Part shown: positions 62,187 through 64,000 of the stretch, in pieces
Position numbering within the stretch: position 1 is the first letter of the stretch
How the letters are laid out: the number at the start of each line of letters is the position of its first letter
Assembly: GCA_046348855.1 (NCBI GenBank)
Contig: JAXMDK010000018.1
Coordinates: 1 to 64,000, forward strand
DNA: 64,000 nucleotides
Direction of reading: 5' to 3'
DNA from: TMP-24 sp046348855
GTDB taxonomy: Bacteria > Pseudomonadota > Alphaproteobacteria > Rhodobacterales > Rhodobacteraceae
Translations under genes and position numbers: made by a program
The notes under the pieces: generated by a model
What the model saw: the letters and a program-made list of their open reading frames with translations, nothing else
Told to the model about the DNA's origin: nothing
Databases searched by the model: none

Positions 62187-62405
62187 TCAGGCGGCGACCG
62201 GGCGGATCTTCGGGGCGGCTTCCAGCACCATCGGCCTCAGCCCGGCGCCGCCGGCGGCGATATGGTCGAACAGCTGCCGGCGCATCCGCGGTTCCCAGAA
62301 GTCGTTGATATGGGCGGCGACGCCGGCCACGCCTTCGTCATGCGGGCGGGTTTCGAAGAAAGTGGCGATCTGGTTGGCCATATGGACCATCTTTTCAGGC
62401 GACAT
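62187..62405 (-). CDS. fdsD: NAD-dependent formate dehydrogenase delta subunit (FdsD)
   Basis: Small protein of 72 residues, MSPEKMVHMANQIATFFETRP then VAAHINDFWEPRMRRQLFDHI, the FdsD signature. It belongs to the soluble molybdenum formate dehydrogenase of the Fds type and assists its assembly. The start overlaps the end of fdhD by 11 bases; the operon order is fdsA, fdhD, fdsD. It converges with the TMADH-like gene. Confidence 0.88.
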   Translation of the reverse strand: MSPEKMVHMANQIATFFETRPHDEGVAGVAAHINDFWEPRMRRQLFDHIAAGGAGLRPMVLEAAPKIRPVAA

Positions 62406-63213
62406 CGGCAGTCTCGCTTCCGGTAAAACGTTCGGGGTGGGTGAAGATCTCGAAATCGGCGCCGCGCAGAACGGCGACAAGGGTGATGCCGGCGGCCTCG
62501 GCCTCGGCGATGGCAAGTCCGGTCGGGGCAGAGGCGGCCATCAGCACCGGCGCGCCGATCATCGCCGCCTTCTGCACCATGTCGACCGAGACTCGGCTGG
62601 TGATGACCAGCGCGCCATCGGCCGCCGCCAGCCCACTCCGGGCCAGGGCGCCGGCCAGCTTGTCCAGCGCATTGTGCCGCCCGACATCCTCGCGCACCAT
62701 CACCACGCCCTGGCCCGGCAGGTAGAAGCCGGCGCCATGAACGGCGCGGGTGGCGAAGTTCAGCGACTGGAGCCGCATCAGCCCCTTCATCGCCGCCTCG
62801 GCGTCGCCGGGCGTCAGCCTCAGCGGCGCGGCGAGCGTCGGCAGCGGCCGCAAGGCTTCGCTCAGGCTGTCGATCCCGCACAGGCCGCAGCCCACCGGCC
62901 CGACCTGCGCCCGGCGGCGGGCCTGAAAACGCGCTTCGGCCGCCGGCGCCAGCCACTGGCGCAGTTCGACTCCCTGCGGCAGAGTGACGATTTCCGTTTC
63001 CCTGATTTCCGAAAGATCGGAAACGATACCTTCGGTCAGCGAAAAGCCGGCGGCGAAATCTTCCAGCGCGTCGGGCGTCGCCATCATCACCGCCTGGGTG
63101 GTGCCGTTATAGACGAGCGCCACCGCCACTTCGGCGGGAACCGAGCGGCTGCCCCGTTCCCAGCGCCCCGCCCGATAGGCGAGGCGCGGTGCAGTGCGGC
63201 TGGTTTCGTCCAT
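62395..63213 (-). CDS. fdhD: Formate dehydrogenase accessory sulfurtransferase FdhD
   Basis: Sulfurtransferase of 272 residues that loads sulfur onto the molybdenum cofactor of formate dehydrogenase. The active-site C109-G-L-C112 lies in VGCGLCGID, and the segments REDVGRHNALDKLAGAL and VITSRVSVDMVQKA are family-typical. The ATG overlaps the fdsA stop by one base (TGATG); a GTG one codon earlier is an alternative. Confidence 0.93.
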   Translation of the reverse strand: MDETSRTAPRLAYRAGRWERGSRSVPAEVAVALVYNGTTQAVMMATPDALEDFAAGFSLTEGIVSDLSEIRETEIVTLPQGVELRQWLAPAAEARFQARRRAQVGPVGCGLCGIDSLSEALRPLPTLAAPLRLTPGDAEAAMKGLMRLQSLNFATRAVHGAGFYLPGQGVVMVREDVGRHNALDKLAGALARSGLAAADGALVITSRVSVDMVQKAAMIGAPVLMAASAPTGLAIAEAEAAGITLVAVLRGADFEIFTHPERFTGSETADVA

Positions 63214-64000
63214 CACTCGGCCGCGGGCAGGATCCGCCGCGACTGGCTGGCCTGCGCGTCATATTCGACCTGCCATTCGCTGGGGCCGTTCGACGGGCTG
63301 ACCTGGACGGCGGTGACCTTGTATTCCGGGCAGTTGGTCGCCCAGTCGGAATAGTCGGTCGTCACCACGTTGGTGTGCACGCCCGGGTGATGGAAGGTGG
63401 TGAAGACCACCCCGGGATTGACCTTGTCGGTCAGCATCACCCGCAGCGAGGTCTCGCCCGAGCGTGAGGCAAGCCGGACCAGTTCGCCATCCCGGATCCC
63501 GCGGTCCTCGGCGTCATGCGGATGCATCTCGAGGATGTCCTCGTCATACCAAACGACGTTTTCGGTGCGCCGGGTCTGGGCGCCGACGTTGTATTGCGAC
63601 AGGATGCGGCCAGTGGTCAGCAGCAGCGGGAAGCGCGGGCCGACCTTTTCGTCGGTGGCGACATACTCGGTGCTGATGAACCGCCCCTTGCCGCGCACGA
63701 AGCCATCGACATGCATCGTCTGCGTGCCTTCCGGCGCCTTGTCGTTGCAGGGCCACTGGATCGAGCCGAGAGCCTCGATCTTGTCGAAAGTCACGCCAGC
63801 GAACGACGGCGTGGTGGCGGCGATCTCGTCCATGATCTGGCTGGGGTGCGTGTAGCTCCAGTTCGCGCCCATGGCGTTCGCCAGCATCTGGGTGACTTCC
63901 CAGTCGGCATAGCCGTTCTTCGGCGCCATCACCTTGCGCACCATGTTGATGCGACGCTCGGCGTTGGTGAAGGTGCCGTCCTTTTCAAGGAAGCTCGAAC
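63213..64000 (-). CDS. fdsA: Formate dehydrogenase alpha (catalytic molybdopterin) subunit FdsA, 5' part outside window
   Basis: The C-terminal 262 or so residues of the catalytic subunit run off the right edge with no internal stop. Recognisable segments are SSFLEKDGTFTNAERRI near the edge, the molybdopterin-binding FPLLLTTGRILSQYN, and the C-terminal domain DAEDRGIRDGELVRLASRSGE and FHHPGVHTNVVT. It oxidises formate to CO2 and passes electrons through Fe-S and flavin subunits to NAD. It could oxidise formate derived from the methylated-amine pathways in the window. Confidence 0.93.
   Translation of the reverse strand, partial: SSFLEKDGTFTNAERRINMVRKVMAPKNGYADWEVTQMLANAMGANWSYTHPSQIMDEIAATTPSFAGVTFDKIEALGSIQWPCNDKAPEGTQTMHVDGFVRGKGRFISTEYVATDEKVGPRFPLLLTTGRILSQYNVGAQTRRTENVVWYDEDILEMHPHDAEDRGIRDGELVRLASRSGETSLRVMLTDKVNPGVVFTTFHHPGVHTNVVTTDYSDWATNCPEYKVTAVQVSPSNGPSEWQVEYDAQASQSRRILPAAE

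Overview
The window is high-GC, densely packed chromosomal DNA. Gene content and order (FtsK, LolA, a CenR-type regulator, XthA, RpsO, Pnp, long RibA, FdsA/FdhD/FdsD) point to an alphaproteobacterium of the Rhodobacterales (Rhodobacteraceae/Paracoccaceae). This is inferred from protein families only. I saw no tRNA, rRNA, CRISPR array, phage genes or intact insertion sequence.

Layout. (1) 1-12.8 kb is a catabolic island. A minus-strand operon (9888 down past position 1) encodes a glutamate-1-semialdehyde-aminomutase-like aminotransferase, two FAD oxidoreductases, a GcvT-fold protein, two Rieske oxygenases and a polyamine-type ABC importer (binding protein and a partial ATPase). A divergent BetI/TetR-like regulator (10087-10746) sits beside two operator-like inverted repeats. 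A second short minus operon adds another class III aminotransferase and a ProC-like reductase. The set looks like uptake, N-demethylation and oxidation of an unidentified methylated amine or betaine. (2) 12.9-24.9 kb is a sugar operon: a CG-centred palindrome, a complete ABC importer (ATPase, binding protein, two permeases), a GH63/trehalase-like glycosidase, a LacI regulator, a 1016-residue kinase/M23/aminotransferase fusion and a GH42 beta-galactosidase. (3) 24.9-26.8 kb holds a 269-bp inverted-repeat-bounded segment, an L,D-transpeptidase and ribA, which carries a clear one-base frameshift. (4) 27-41.8 kb is mostly housekeeping: a CenR-like regulator, exonuclease III, a thioredoxin-TPR protein, LON-domain and Trm112-like proteins, a UbiH-like hydroxylase, an amidase, an aminotransferase, FtsK, LolA, a lytic transglycosylase and HspQ. 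A 95-bp MITE-like repeat and a cellulose-synthase-like glycosyltransferase lie between ftsK and lolA. (5) 41.8-56.8 kb is mixed: gamma-glutamyltransferase, a STAS/anti-sigma pair, a thiolase, free-Met-R-sulfoxide reductase, a tandem GFA protein, homocysteine methyltransferase, RluA, a frameshifted RTX protein, rpsO, a DMT exporter, pnp with a structured leader, a glycosyltransferase and a 1-Cys peroxiredoxin. (6) 57-64 kb is a second methylated-amine module: aldehyde dehydrogenase, a non-pyrrolysine MttB-family protein and a TMADH-like flavoprotein, convergent with a formate dehydrogenase operon (fdsA partial, fdhD, fdsD).

Regions 1 and 6 fit together: demethylation releases formaldehyde or methyl groups, and aldehyde and formate dehydrogenases can oxidise the C1 unit. 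The most interesting features are the uncharacterised region 1 pathway, the triple-domain fusion, two independent one-base frameshifts (ribA and RTX) and several palindromic intergenic elements.
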